This document shows, one piece after another, positions 38,673-47,610 of a DNA stretch of 63,805 bases (its first letter is position 1; every line of letters begins with the position of its first letter). The DNA is from Tissierellia bacterium (GTDB taxonomy: Bacteria; Bacillota; Clostridia; Tissierellales; Tepidimicrobiaceae), in the NCBI GenBank assembly GCA_012839745.1, contig DUMS01000037.1:1-63805 (forward strand), read 5' to 3'. The notes beneath the pieces were generated by a model. The model saw only the letters and a program-made list of their open reading frames with translations, was not told the DNA's origin and did not search any database. The position numbers and the translations under genes were made by a program.

Positions 38673-39654
38673 TTTGCTCGAAAAACCCTCTTATTTCATC
38701 CATGTTGTCTGTAACTGTCAAAGCCAGCATAAGCTTTATTCTTGCCTTTTGTCCCGGCTTATCTCCACCAAATATGACTCCCAGTTCCCTTAAGTGCTTT
38801 CCTCCACCTTCGTAACCGTATGTATCCAGTACACGCCCTGTTGGACATCTTGAAACCATTACTACAGGAATGTTGTTTTCTATGGCCCTTCTGATTCCAT
38901 CTACCATCTTAGGAGGTACATTTCCCCTTCCCAGGGCTTCTATCACAATTCCCTTATATCCGCTGTTTATGTAGAAATCAAGTATATCTGATTCCATGCC
39001 TGGAGCGCATTTTATAAGGCCTACTTTATTCTCGATTCTGTCAGTATTTATGTGTTCCTTTTTAAGTATATCCCTGTAGAATATTACCTCATCATTGTCT
39101 ACTATTCCTAGAGGGCCAAATTCAGGGGACTTAAAGGTGTCAAGGGATAGGGTGTTGGTCTTTGTAACTTCACTGGCAGCATTTACTTCGTTGTTCATTA
39201 CCACCAGTACTCCTTTGTTTCTTGCATTTGGTGATATGGCTGTACATATTGCGGCAGATAAGTTGCTTGAGCCGTCGTATCCCAGCTCAGAACTGTTTCT
39301 CATGGCTCCTACCACAATAATGGGCTTTTCCGAACTTATGGTCAGGTCCAACAGGTAAGCGGTTTCCTCAAGGGTGTCAGTTCCATGGGTGACTACAACA
39401 CCTGTAATATCCTCTCTTTCAATGGTCTTCTTTACCAAGCGTGACAGGTCCATCATCATATCCGGTGTAATATGGGGGCTTGGAAGGTTGGAAAAGTTTA
39501 TAATTTCAATATCTGCGAATTTTTCTATATTTGTGACCATTGCCATTATCTCTTCTGAAGTCAGGGCTGGAATTGCGGCATGAATCCTTGGATCGATTTT
39601 CATGGATATGGTTCCCCCGGTAAATATTATTGCAACTTTGTTTCGATTGCCCAT
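38665..39654 (-). CDS. ansA: L-asparaginase, type I cytoplasmic
   Basis: 329 residues, hydrolyses asparagine to aspartate and ammonia. Catalytic Thr in FTGGTISMKID (about 11-21) and second Thr/Asp/Lys set in VVTHGTDTLEETAYLLDL. No signal peptide, so cytoplasmic. AAAAGGAGG precedes ATG 39654. It reverses the AsnA reaction encoded 33 kb away. A terminated small transcript appears to lie upstream on the same strand. Confidence 0.92.
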   Translation of the reverse strand: MGNRNKVAIIFTGGTISMKIDPRIHAAIPALTSEEIMAMVTNIEKFADIEIINFSNLPSPHITPDMMMDLSRLVKKTIEREDITGVVVTHGTDTLEETAYLLDLTISSEKPIIVVGAMRNSSELGYDGSSNLSAAICTAISPNARNKGVLVVMNNEVNAASEVTKTNTLSLDTFKSPEFGPLGIVDNDEVIFYRDILKKEHINTDRIENKVGLIKCAPGMESDILDFYINSGYKGIVIEALGRGNVPPKMVDGIRRAIENNIPVVMVSRCPTGRVLDTYGYEGGGKHLRELGVIFGGDKPGQKARIKLMLALTVTDNMDEIRGFFEQKL

Positions 39655-39704
39655 ATATATGCCTCCTTTTTATTTCATACTTTAATTTTACCACATATAT
39701 GAAA

Positions 39705-39828
39705 AAATGGACAAAAAAGAAAAGGCTCCAATTATGGAGCCTCCCATCCATAGTGGATGTAAATAAACCGTTCAAAAGGGGTATTGGGAATAGAGATCTT
39801 ATTTGAGGTTACCAGGGGGATAACCACT
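39705..39828 (-). ncRNA. Candidate small RNA upstream of ansA
   Basis: On the minus strand a sigmaA promoter (39834-39862) is followed about 120 bases later by a strong terminator: AGGCTCCA / TGGAGCCT stem (39723-39742) with a long T-rich tail. Between them are hairpins GGTTA...TAACC and CATCC...GGATG, and no convincing reading frame. The transcript stops before ansA, which has its own start region, so it is either an independent small RNA or an attenuated leader. I do not recognise a known RNA class. Confidence 0.5.
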
Positions 39829-39833
39829 TATAA

Positions 39834-39862
39834 AGTATAACAAATTACGACAAATTTTGCAA
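39834..39862 (-). promoter_or_regulatory. SigmaA promoter of the candidate small RNA
   Basis: Minus-strand TTGCAA (39857-39862), 17-bp spacer, TATACT (39834-39839). Confidence 0.6.
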
Positions 39863-39955
39863 CACCTATTATTAAATTTTTTTGAAGTAATTTTACTTTT
39901 ACATAGCTATTAAATCTTGTATAATGTTTATGAAGAATTGAAAGGGGGATTATAG

Positions 39956-40561
39956 ATGGATAATAAATTGCTATTGGCAAAGAACAGTTTGGTTGCAAAT
40001 GGCTTTAAAGTAAAAATATTTTCAAATAGACAGGAGGTAAAGGAAGCCCTGTTAAAAGAAGTAGGGCTTGATGAATCAATTGCATTTGGAGGTTCAGTTA
40101 CTTTAAACGAGTTAGGTCTGTATGATGAGTTTAAGAATAGAGGAAATAAAATATACTGGCACTGGAAAGCAGATGACAGGCGTGCAGCCTTGGACAGTGC
40201 TGTTAATACAGACGTGTATATGACCAGCACCAACGCACTTACACTGGATGGAAAGCTGGTGAATATGGATGGAACGGGAAACAGGGTATCTTCAATGATT
40301 TTTGGTCATAAAAGGGTATATGTAATTGCAGGTAGGAACAAAATATGTAAAGACTATAATGAAGCCAGGGAAAGAATTAGAAATGTGGCTGCACCATTAA
40401 ATGCAAAGAGGCTGAATACAAATACCCCATGCAGATTTACAGGAAAATGCAATGATTGTGATTCACCTGATAGAATGTGCAAAGCGGAAGTAGTATTACA
40501 TAAAAATCCAACGGGAACTGAAATAATTATATACATTGTTGATGAGGATTTAGGCTATTAA
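39956..40561 (+). CDS. LUD-domain protein (LutC/YkgG-like)
   Basis: 201 residues from ATG 39956 behind AAAGGGGG. Motifs include DESIAFGGSVTLNELGLYD, DVYMTSTNALTLDGKLVNMDGTGNRVSSMIFGHKRV and a C-terminal cysteine group CRFTGKCNDCDSPDRMC. Single-domain LUD proteins are linked to lactate utilisation in Bacillus, but the stand-alone clostridial version with a cysteine-rich tail has no proven role. First gene of a run into cysteine desulfurase and thiI. Confidence 0.85.
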   Translation: MDNKLLLAKNSLVANGFKVKIFSNRQEVKEALLKEVGLDESIAFGGSVTLNELGLYDEFKNRGNKIYWHWKADDRRAALDSAVNTDVYMTSTNALTLDGKLVNMDGTGNRVSSMIFGHKRVYVIAGRNKICKDYNEARERIRNVAAPLNAKRLNTNTPCRFTGKCNDCDSPDRMCKAEVVLHKNPTGTEIIIYIVDEDLGY

Positions 40562-40577
40562 TAGATGAGGTGATATT

Positions 40578-41735
40578 TTGGAAGTATATCTGGATAATTG
40601 TTCTACTACCCAGCCAAGGGAGGAAGTAGTTGAGGAAATGGTATATGCATTAAGGGAGGAGTATGGAAACCCTTCCTCCCTTCACAGGCTAGGCCTTATG
40701 GCAGAAAAGAGGATTGAAAGCGCCAGGGAAAGCATTGCTGATTTTTTAAATGTCAGCAAAGATGAGATATTTTTTACATCAGGAGGCACTGAAAGCAACA
40801 ATATAGCTATACAGAGCATTATCCGAAAATTTAGCAGAAACGGAAAGCATATTATTACAACATCAATTGAGCATCCTTCCGTTTCAAATATATACAGCTT
40901 TTACGAGAAACAGGGATATGAGGTAACCTATCTTAAGGTTGATGAGCGTGGAATAATTTCCCTTGAGGAATTGGAAAATGCCATAAGGGAGGATACCATC
41001 CTTATTTCAGTAATGCAGGTTAACAATGAAATAGGAAGCATTCAGCCTACATGGAAGATAAAGGATATTGTTAGGAAGAAGAATTCAAAGGCACTGTTAC
41101 ATGTGGATGGAGTTCAGGCCTTTGGAAAGATAAGATTGAATATAAAGGATTGGGGAATTGATACATTTTCCATAAGCGGCCATAAGGTATATGGACCTAA
41201 AGGAATTGGAGCCTTATTTGTAGACAGCAGATTAAAGATTAATCCAATTATATTTGGTGGAAATCAGGAAAGGGGATTGCGCTCAGGTACTGAAAACGTG
41301 CCGGGTATAATAGGTTTAGGCAAAGCTGTTGAGATACTGAATAAAAATTTTGATAAGGAACAGGAAAAGGTGGGTATGATTAAATCGTACTTCATAAAAA
41401 GGCTTAAGGAGGAAATAGACCATATTCGAATAAATACCCCTCCTGGAGAAAACTCTTCCCCCTATATATTAAACGTGTCCTTCAAACATGTAAGAGGTGA
41501 GGTGCTTTTACACTATCTGGAAAACAAAGGCATATATGTATCAACTGCATCAGCCTGTTCATCCAGAAGCTCAAAGCAAAGCAGGGTGCTCAAGGAAATT
41601 GGGCTTAATGATATAGAGATAGAAGGGGCTATTAGATTTTGCTTTTCCTATAGAATTACGGAAGAGGATATAGATTATACTGTTGAAGTGCTTAAGGAAT
41701 CTGTGAAGGACATAAGACGAATAACTATGAGGTGA
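40578..41735 (+). CDS. Cysteine desulfurase (NifS/IscS-like)
   Basis: 385 residues, PLP enzyme transferring cysteine sulfur as persulfide. YLDNCSTTQP start, TSGGTESNN, HVDGVQAFGK, the PLP lysine in SISGHKVYGPKG and the active cysteine in STASACSSRSSKQSRVL. TTG start after GAGGTGA. Directly upstream of thiI, for which it is the likely sulfur donor. Confidence 0.93.
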   Translation: MEVYLDNCSTTQPREEVVEEMVYALREEYGNPSSLHRLGLMAEKRIESARESIADFLNVSKDEIFFTSGGTESNNIAIQSIIRKFSRNGKHIITTSIEHPSVSNIYSFYEKQGYEVTYLKVDERGIISLEELENAIREDTILISVMQVNNEIGSIQPTWKIKDIVRKKNSKALLHVDGVQAFGKIRLNIKDWGIDTFSISGHKVYGPKGIGALFVDSRLKINPIIFGGNQERGLRSGTENVPGIIGLGKAVEILNKNFDKEQEKVGMIKSYFIKRLKEEIDHIRINTPPGENSSPYILNVSFKHVRGEVLLHYLENKGIYVSTASACSSRSSKQSRVLKEIGLNDIEIEGAIRFCFSYRITEEDIDYTVEVLKESVKDIRRITMR

Positions 41736-41739
41736 TATA

Positions 41740-42906
41740 ATGGATAGAGTAATAAGCCTGAGCCTTGGAGAGGTAGCACTGAAAGGGAAAAATAGGAGGT
41801 ACTTTGAAGATAAACTGGTATCCCATGTAAGAAGGGCCATGCATGGGTTACATTATGAGAAAATATACAAGGAGCAGGGAAAAATTTACATTGAAACGGA
41901 TGAGAATAGCTTTGAAAAGATTATAAACAGGATGAAAAAGGTTTTTGGCATTGTATATATAAGCCCTTGTTTAAGAACAGGCAAGGATATTAATGATATA
42001 GAACAGGCTGTATTGAAGATAATGGATTATGTAAAGAAAAGAAAGGATGCAAAGACTTTTAAAGTTGAAACTCACAGGGTGGATAAAAACTTTCCTATTA
42101 CATCACCTGAGTTTTCAAGGAAAATGGGAGCAGTTATATTGAAGAATACAGAGGGCTTCAGTGTAGACGTAAACAACCCGGACATATACGTATATATTGA
42201 TATTAAGCAAAATGTATATGTCTATACAGACAGGATAAAGGCTTATGGAGGACTGCCCCTGGGAACCAATGGAAGGGGGCTTTTACTGCTATCCGGAGGT
42301 ATAGACAGTCCCGTTGCAGGATTTTTAATGGCAAAAAGAGGTGTTGAAATAAGTGCTGTGCATTTTCACAGTTATCCATTTACCAGCGAAAGGGCAGAGG
42401 AAAAGGTAAAAAAGCTTGCTAAAATATTGTCCCTATATGCTGGGAGAATCAGAATGTACAGCGTAAACATACTGAACATACAGAAGGAATTAAGTGAAAA
42501 GTGCCCTGAGGATGAGATGACCATATTATCCCGCAGGTTCATGATGAGAATTGCTGAAAGAATTGCAAGGGATAATGGTATTGATGCGCTGATTACCGGA
42601 GAAAGCCTAGGACAGGTAGCCAGCCAGACCATACAGGGAATAAATGTAACAAATGCATCTGTTGATATTCCTGTGCTTAGGCCTTTAATTGGAATGGATA
42701 AGGTACAGATAATAGATATTGCAAAGGATATTGAAACATATGAAACATCAATACTTCCTTATGATGACTGCTGTACTCTGTTCTTGCCTAAGCATCCTGT
42801 AACAAAGCCAAGGCTTGAGGATATTGAAAGGTCAGAGGAAAACATTGATGTTGACGGGCTTGTTAATAAAGCGCTGGAAAGCCTGTCTATATATGATATA
42901 GAATAG
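41740..42906 (+). CDS. thiI: tRNA 4-thiouridine synthetase ThiI
   Basis: 388 residues. N-terminal ferredoxin-like and THUMP domains (about 1-165), then the PP-loop LLSGGIDSPVAGFLM. The cysteine pair in YDDCCTLFLPKHPVTKP is present, but the C-terminal rhodanese domain of the E. coli form is absent, as in other Firmicutes. Makes s4U8 in tRNA using sulfur from the adjacent desulfurase. Confidence 0.95.
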   Translation: MDRVISLSLGEVALKGKNRRYFEDKLVSHVRRAMHGLHYEKIYKEQGKIYIETDENSFEKIINRMKKVFGIVYISPCLRTGKDINDIEQAVLKIMDYVKKRKDAKTFKVETHRVDKNFPITSPEFSRKMGAVILKNTEGFSVDVNNPDIYVYIDIKQNVYVYTDRIKAYGGLPLGTNGRGLLLLSGGIDSPVAGFLMAKRGVEISAVHFHSYPFTSERAEEKVKKLAKILSLYAGRIRMYSVNILNIQKELSEKCPEDEMTILSRRFMMRIAERIARDNGIDALITGESLGQVASQTIQGINVTNASVDIPVLRPLIGMDKVQIIDIAKDIETYETSILPYDDCCTLFLPKHPVTKPRLEDIERSEENIDVDGLVNKALESLSIYDIE

Positions 42907-42910
42907 ATGT

Positions 42911-42937
42911 AGCTGGGAAGTTCCCAGCTATTATTTT
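42911..42937 (+). terminator. Rho-independent terminator after thiI
   Basis: AGCTGGGAA / TTCCCAGCT stem followed by ATTATTTT, five bases after the thiI stop. Confidence 0.82.
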
Positions 42938-43001
42938 AGAAATATGGATATATTGTGGTATAATATGGTATATACTATGTAAATAAAAGGAGGGTATAAT
43001 G

Positions 43002-43562
43002 ATGAAAGGAGCACGCTGGTTAATAGTTTTAATAGTTGTAGTCATAGCAATTGGAGGACTATTGATTGGAAGGTACAATACTCTGGTTGGAATGGAAGAA
43101 AAGGTAAACGGTGCCTGGGCACAAGTTGAAAATCAGCTGAAGCGCAGAGCTGATCTAATACCAAATTTAGTAGAAACGGTAAAAGGATATGCTGCACATG
43201 AAGAGGAAGTTTTGACACAGATTACTGAAGCCAGGTCAAGCTTTAATAGGGCTAACACTCCAAGTGAATATGCTGAAGCAAATGCTGAATTTGAAAGGGC
43301 TTTGTCCAATCTGTATGTAGTTGTTGAGAACTATCCGGAGTTAAAGGCAAACCAGAATTTTTCAGAGCTACAGTATGAACTGGCAGGTACAGAGAACAGA
43401 ATTGCTACAGAGAGGATGAGATATAACGAAGCCGTTGAAGAGTTCAATAAAACCATAAGAAGATTTCCAACAAATATAATAGCGGGAATATTTGGATTTG
43501 AAGCAAAGCAGTATTTTGAAATAGATGAACAGGATATGAAAGTACCAGAAGTCAATTTCTAG
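43002..43562 (+). CDS. lemA: LemA family protein
   Basis: 186 residues. One N-terminal membrane helix (about 5-24) then a long helical domain with the hallmark RYNTLVGMEEKVNGAWAQVENQLKRRADLIPNLVETVKGYA and FNKTIRRFPTNIIAGIFGF. ATG 43002 is best spaced from AGGAGGG; ATG 42999 is adjacent. Commonly paired with TPM-domain proteins, as here. Confidence 0.93.
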   Translation: MKGARWLIVLIVVVIAIGGLLIGRYNTLVGMEEKVNGAWAQVENQLKRRADLIPNLVETVKGYAAHEEEVLTQITEARSSFNRANTPSEYAEANAEFERALSNLYVVVENYPELKANQNFSELQYELAGTENRIATERMRYNEAVEEFNKTIRRFPTNIIAGIFGFEAKQYFEIDEQDMKVPEVNF

Positions 43563-43571
43563 GTGATTATC

Positions 43572-44345
43572 ATGAAGAGAACATGTATACTATTGTTATT
43601 CTTAGTTGTAGTACTCAATAGCACCATAAGCTATGCAGCTGATATCAATATTCCTGAGCCCAGCTTCTACTTTTATGTATATGATGAAGCCAATTTATTG
43701 GATAACGAAGCTGAGGAGTATATAATTAAAACCAATGAAGAGCTAAATAAAAAAACTGGTGCCCAGATAGTGGTTGTCAGTTTGAATTCCCTTGACGGTG
43801 AGGATATAAGGCTTGTTGCCGTGAAGCTATTTGAAAAGTGGGGAATAGGAAGCAGGGAATATGACAATGGCCTTTTGATGCTTGTGGCTCCAAATGAAAG
43901 AGAGATATGGATTGAGGTAGGATACGGCCTTGAAGGGCCATTGCCTGACAGCAAGGTTGGAAGGATAATCGAGGATTCAATTATTCCTTATTTTCAGGAA
44001 GATAATTATCAGGATGGCATAATTTCCGGATTTAATGAAATAATCCGTGAGGTAGAAGAGGAATATGGCATTACGCTTGATAGGGAAAACATAAATGAGG
44101 ATTTGTACTATATAGGAGAATATGAAGGGTATACTGGCTTTTTTCAAGGAATAAAGGGAATTCTTATTATCATTGGAATAATAGTATTCCTCATTATAGA
44201 CTTTAGGCTCTTCAATGGATTCTTGACGTATTCCATATTTCTACGAGGTCGCGGATATGGAGGTAGCTACAGGGGTAGTAGCAGCCGAAGGAGCAGAGGT
44301 GGTGGCGGAAGGTCCGGAGGCGGCGGAGCAGGAGGTAAATGGTAA
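43572..44345 (+). CDS. TPM-domain (YgcG-like) membrane protein
   Basis: 257 residues, signal peptide (about 1-21, SYA), TPM domain (about 28-160: VYDEANLLDNEAEEYI, TGAQIVVVSL, GSREYDNGLLMLVAPNEREIWIEVGYGLEG), a membrane helix (about 193-213) and a Gly/Ser/Arg-rich tail ending GGGAGGKW. ATG 43572 follows CTAGGTGATTATC. Partner of LemA; a role in membrane stress or photosystem-like repair is known only for distant relatives. Confidence 0.88.
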   Translation: MKRTCILLLFLVVVLNSTISYAADINIPEPSFYFYVYDEANLLDNEAEEYIIKTNEELNKKTGAQIVVVSLNSLDGEDIRLVAVKLFEKWGIGSREYDNGLLMLVAPNEREIWIEVGYGLEGPLPDSKVGRIIEDSIIPYFQEDNYQDGIISGFNEIIREVEEEYGITLDRENINEDLYYIGEYEGYTGFFQGIKGILIIIGIIVFLIIDFRLFNGFLTYSIFLRGRGYGGSYRGSSSRRSRGGGGRSGGGGAGGKW

Positions 44346-44360
44346 AGGAAGGAGATACCA

Positions 44361-45251
44361 ATGAAAAAACTTATTATAATTATAGCTATATTAGCAATTG
44401 TATTTACTGGATGTGCCAAAAATGAAAATGCATCAATGGATAACAAGGGAAAGCCACTGGTATATGCATCCTTTTATCCATTGTATTTTTTAGCCCATGA
44501 AATTGGAGGGGACAATATAGAGCTTAAAACCATAATACCCCATGGAGTTGAACCCCATGATTATGAGCCATCCATAAATCAGCTTAAGGATCTAAGTGAA
44601 GCACGGGTTTTAATATATAATGGAGCTAATTTTGAAAGCTGGATAGACAAAATAGTAGGTTCTGTTGTTGATGAGGAAATAGCAATTAATGCCAGCCAAT
44701 ACTGTAACCTTATAGTGGAGGATGGAGTCACCGACCCACATTTATGGCTGGACCCTGAAAACATGATAAGGATTGGTAAGGTTATAAAGGATAGGTTCAT
44801 TGAGCTGGATCCAAATAACAAAGAATCCTATGAAGAAAACTATGAAACTTTAAAAAACAGGTTGGAATTACTGGATAAAAGGTATTATGAAGAGCTTAGG
44901 GATAAAAAAATGGATACCATAATAGTATCTCACAATGCTTTTGGATATATGGCAAAAAGGTATGGGTTTAAGCAAATACCTGTAGCAGGCATAAGCCCGG
45001 ATCAGGAGCCCAGCCCAAGGACCATTGCTGATATTATTGATCTGGCAAAGGATAAAAACTATGAATATATATTCTTGGAATCCATGGCAAGCCCAAAGAC
45101 TGTAGAAACCATTGCAGAGGAAACGAATCTTAAAACCCTTGTTTTAAATCCCATTGAAGGGTTAACTGAAGAAGAGATGGAAAGGGGAAAGGATTATATT
45201 TCCATTATGGAGGAGAATTTGGAAAACCTTAAAGAAGCGCTGGTGAAATAA
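44361..45251 (+). CDS. znuA: Zinc/manganese ABC transporter substrate-binding lipoprotein
   Basis: 296 residues with lipobox VFTGC (Cys18). Cluster A-I metal binding is visible: HGVEPHDYEPS, DPHLWLDPENM, SHNAFGYMAKRYG and a C-terminal acidic ligand in FLESMASPKTVE. It lacks the His-rich loop of many zinc-specific proteins, so zinc versus manganese is undecided. Operon with ATPase and permease genes downstream. Confidence 0.9.
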   Translation: MKKLIIIIAILAIVFTGCAKNENASMDNKGKPLVYASFYPLYFLAHEIGGDNIELKTIIPHGVEPHDYEPSINQLKDLSEARVLIYNGANFESWIDKIVGSVVDEEIAINASQYCNLIVEDGVTDPHLWLDPENMIRIGKVIKDRFIELDPNNKESYEENYETLKNRLELLDKRYYEELRDKKMDTIIVSHNAFGYMAKRYGFKQIPVAGISPDQEPSPRTIADIIDLAKDKNYEYIFLESMASPKTVETIAEETNLKTLVLNPIEGLTEEEMERGKDYISIMEENLENLKEALVK

Positions 45252-45252
45252 T

Positions 45253-45999
45253 ATGAAGGAAAAAATTGTAAACATCAAAAATATGAGCTTTAGCTATGGC
45301 AGCAATAAGGTACTGGATGATGTAAGCTTATCTATTGAAAAAGGCGATTTTGTTGGGATCATAGGCGCAAACGGCTCTGCCAAGAGTACCCTTCTAAAAC
45401 TAATGGTAGGGCTTTTAAAGGCAGATTCAGGCACTGTTGAGCTATTTGGCAAGCCTATTGAGAGCTTTAACGAATTCAAAAGAATTGGCTACCTATCCCA
45501 AACTGCAAGGGAATTCAACAATATGTTTCCAGCTACAGTTGAAGAGGTAATAGCTGCAAATCTGTATGCAAATGAAGTCTTAAGAGGAAGGTTCAGGAGG
45601 AAGAATCATAAAAGAATAGATGAAGTATTAAAAACCGTGGAGATGGATGGCTTTAAGAAGAGAAAAATAGGGAATCTGTCCGGGGGACAGAAGCAAAGGG
45701 TATTCATTGCAAGAGCCCTGGTCAATAATCCTGAAATTCTATTCATGGATGAACCTCTGGTAGGAGTGGATTTGGAGTCTCAGAATAAATTCTATAATCT
45801 ATTGGATAAGCTCAACAGGGAATATAATATAACTTTGGTTATGGTATCCCATGATATAGGAGTGATATCTCAAAAAGTAAACAGGGTATTTTGCTTGGCA
45901 AATGGTAAGGTTTATGAGCATGATTTGAAAATTAACAGGAATATCAGCTTAGATATAATGTATGGAGAAAACATGAATATGTTGTACCATCAGCACTAG
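45253..45999 (+). CDS. znuC: Zinc/manganese ABC transporter ATP-binding protein
   Basis: 248 residues. Walker A GANGSAKST (alanine in place of the usual third glycine, seen in other ZnuC-type ATPases), signature LSGGQKQRV, Walker B EILFMDEPLVGVD, and H-loop VSHD. One base after znuA. Confidence 0.92.
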   Translation: MKEKIVNIKNMSFSYGSNKVLDDVSLSIEKGDFVGIIGANGSAKSTLLKLMVGLLKADSGTVELFGKPIESFNEFKRIGYLSQTAREFNNMFPATVEEVIAANLYANEVLRGRFRRKNHKRIDEVLKTVEMDGFKKRKIGNLSGGQKQRVFIARALVNNPEILFMDEPLVGVDLESQNKFYNLLDKLNREYNITLVMVSHDIGVISQKVNRVFCLANGKVYEHDLKINRNISLDIMYGENMNMLYHQH

Positions 46000-46010
46000 G
46001 AGGGGGACTT

Positions 46011-46799
46011 ATGTTTTACTATGATTTCATGAGAAGGTCCTTTATTATGGGAATAATAATTGCAATGATTGCTCCTACAGTAGGGTATTTTCTGGTATTA
46101 AGAAGGCAGTCTGTTATAGGGGATACCCTATCCCATGTAGCCCTTTCAGGAGCTGCCTTTGGAATGATTACCAACACCTATCCAGTATATACTGCTATCA
46201 TATTTGCAATAATTGCTGCTTTTGGTATAGAAGGATTAAGAAGAAAATATGAAAACTATGCAGAACTGTCACTATCAATAGTTTTATCAGCCGGTGTTGG
46301 ATTGGCTTCCGTATTATTATCATTAGGAAATACTCAAGGTATCTTATCCTATTTATTTGGAAGCCTGTCTTTAGTAAATACAGATGAAATAATACTGGTT
46401 ATTGGTCTGGGAGTGGTTATTCTAATAACAGTTTTCATATTATACAAGAAGCTTTTTTATATGGCTTTTGATGAAGAAAGTGCCTATTTGGCAGGAGTTC
46501 CCGTTAAGTCCTTAAACTTATTTTTTTCAGTTCTTGTGGCAGTAACTGTGGCAATATCCATGAGGATAGTAGGGGTTCTTTTAATATCATCCCTGATGGT
46601 ACTTCCTGTGGCAGCAAGTTTAATAATTGCAAATAGTTTCAAGTCAGGATTAATGTATTCCATTCTGTTTGGAGTTATTTCAGTAGTCATTGGATTGATT
46701 GCATCCTACTATCTGGATTTGGCATCAGGCGGTGCCATTGTACTGACAGCCTTAATATTGCTGATTGTTACTATAATAATCCATAGCAAAAAAAAGTAA
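46011..46799 (+). CDS. znuB: Zinc/manganese ABC transporter permease
   Basis: 262 residues, about eight membrane helices, ABC-3 family: FLVLRRQSVIGDTLSHVALSGAAFG near the start and SLMVLPVAASLIIANSFKSG near the end. Completes the znuACB operon; TAGGAGGGGG precedes ATG 46011. Confidence 0.92.
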   Translation: MFYYDFMRRSFIMGIIIAMIAPTVGYFLVLRRQSVIGDTLSHVALSGAAFGMITNTYPVYTAIIFAIIAAFGIEGLRRKYENYAELSLSIVLSAGVGLASVLLSLGNTQGILSYLFGSLSLVNTDEIILVIGLGVVILITVFILYKKLFYMAFDEESAYLAGVPVKSLNLFFSVLVAVTVAISMRIVGVLLISSLMVLPVAASLIIANSFKSGLMYSILFGVISVVIGLIASYYLDLASGGAIVLTALILLIVTIIIHSKKK

Positions 46800-46800
46800 A

Positions 46801-46830
46801 AGGCCAGTGAGAATTCACTGGTTTTTTTTA
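46801..46830 (+). terminator. Rho-independent terminator after znuB
   Basis: CCAGTGA / TCACTGG stem with seven T residues after it. Confidence 0.85.
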
Positions 46831-46933
46831 TTAAGCAAAAAGAAACTATATATTAAACAAAAAATAGGGGATGAGGCGCTACACACCTGAAAAACACAAA
46901 GCTGCAGGGCAAAATAATATTTTCTAAAATGTA

Positions 46934-46963
46934 TTGACTTTTTTGTGAATTTTTGCTTATAAT
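46934..46963 (+). promoter_or_regulatory. SigmaA promoter of the polyamine operon
   Basis: TTGACT (46934-46939), 18-bp spacer, TATAAT (46958-46963), about 75 bases before the regulator gene. Confidence 0.75.
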
Positions 46964-46982
46964 GTTATAGTGTTAATTATTG

Positions 46983-47012
46983 GTTTAGTAGTTTTAAACA
47001 AAAAGTTTAGTA
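46983..47012 (+). promoter_or_regulatory. Direct-repeat operator candidate, GTTTAGTA x2
   Basis: GTTTAGTA at 46983-46990 and again at 47005-47012, 22 bases apart, which is two helical turns. Placed between the promoter and the regulator gene, where an autoregulating HTH repressor would bind. Confidence 0.5.
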
Positions 47013-47039
47013 TACTCAAATCTATTGAGGAGGATAATT

Positions 47040-47579
47040 GTGGAGATCGGGAAAAAAATTAGGCGTCTTAGAATTCAGAATTCATTGACCCAGGAAGAGC
47101 TTGCTGAAAGATGTGAGCTTACAAAGGGGTTTATTTCTCAGGTTGAAAGGGATTTAACTTCACCTTCCATAGCAACTTTACGCGATATACTGGAAGGTCT
47201 GGGAACTAACTTGCGTGATTTCTTCAATGAGATAGAAGATGAAAAAGTTGTATTCAAGGAAGAAGATGTGTTTATAACTGAAAATGAGGATTATAAATAC
47301 ACATTAAAATGGATAATACCCAATGCTCAAAAGAATGCAATGGAGCCAATACTTGTGGAATTGGAACCAGGAGGCCGCACAAAGGAGACTTCGCCTCATG
47401 AAGGTGAGGAATTCGGATATGTGCTTAAAGGGAGCATATATGTATATCTGGGTAAGGAAAAATACAAGGTGAAAAAAGGAGAAAGCTTTTACTTTAAGGC
47501 AAATTACAATCACTATATAGCAAATGCAGGGAAAAGCAAGGCTGTTGTCATTTGGGTAAGCACACCACCTAGCTTCTAG
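47040..47579 (+). CDS. HTH-cupin transcriptional regulator (PuuR-like) of polyamine transport
   Basis: 179 residues from GTG 47040 with GAGGAGG upstream. N-terminal XRE helix-turn-helix ([35 protein letters not shown]) and C-terminal cupin (about 105-175, [44 protein letters not shown]). Such regulators commonly precede potABCD operons and sense polyamines. The spacing to potA is 31 bases. Confidence 0.88.
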   Translation: MEIGKKIRRLRIQNSLTQEELAERCELTKGFISQVERDLTSPSIATLRDILEGLGTNLRDFFNEIEDEKVVFKEEDVFITENEDYKYTLKWIIPNAQKNAMEPILVELEPGGRTKETSPHEGEEFGYVLKGSIYVYLGKEKYKVKKGESFYFKANYNHYIANAGKSKAVVIWVSTPPSF

Positions 47580-47610
47580 CATGTATGAATATTGGAGGGG
47601 GGTAAATGTA

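Noticed and set aside
45361-45387. Loss of function in ZnuC because Walker A reads GANGSAKST
   Set aside because: Alanine at this place recurs in ZnuC-type ATPases as far as I know, and all other motifs are intact.
46860-46930. Possible riboswitch in the gap before the polyamine regulator
   Set aside because: It lies upstream of the promoter and shows no conserved riboswitch elements.
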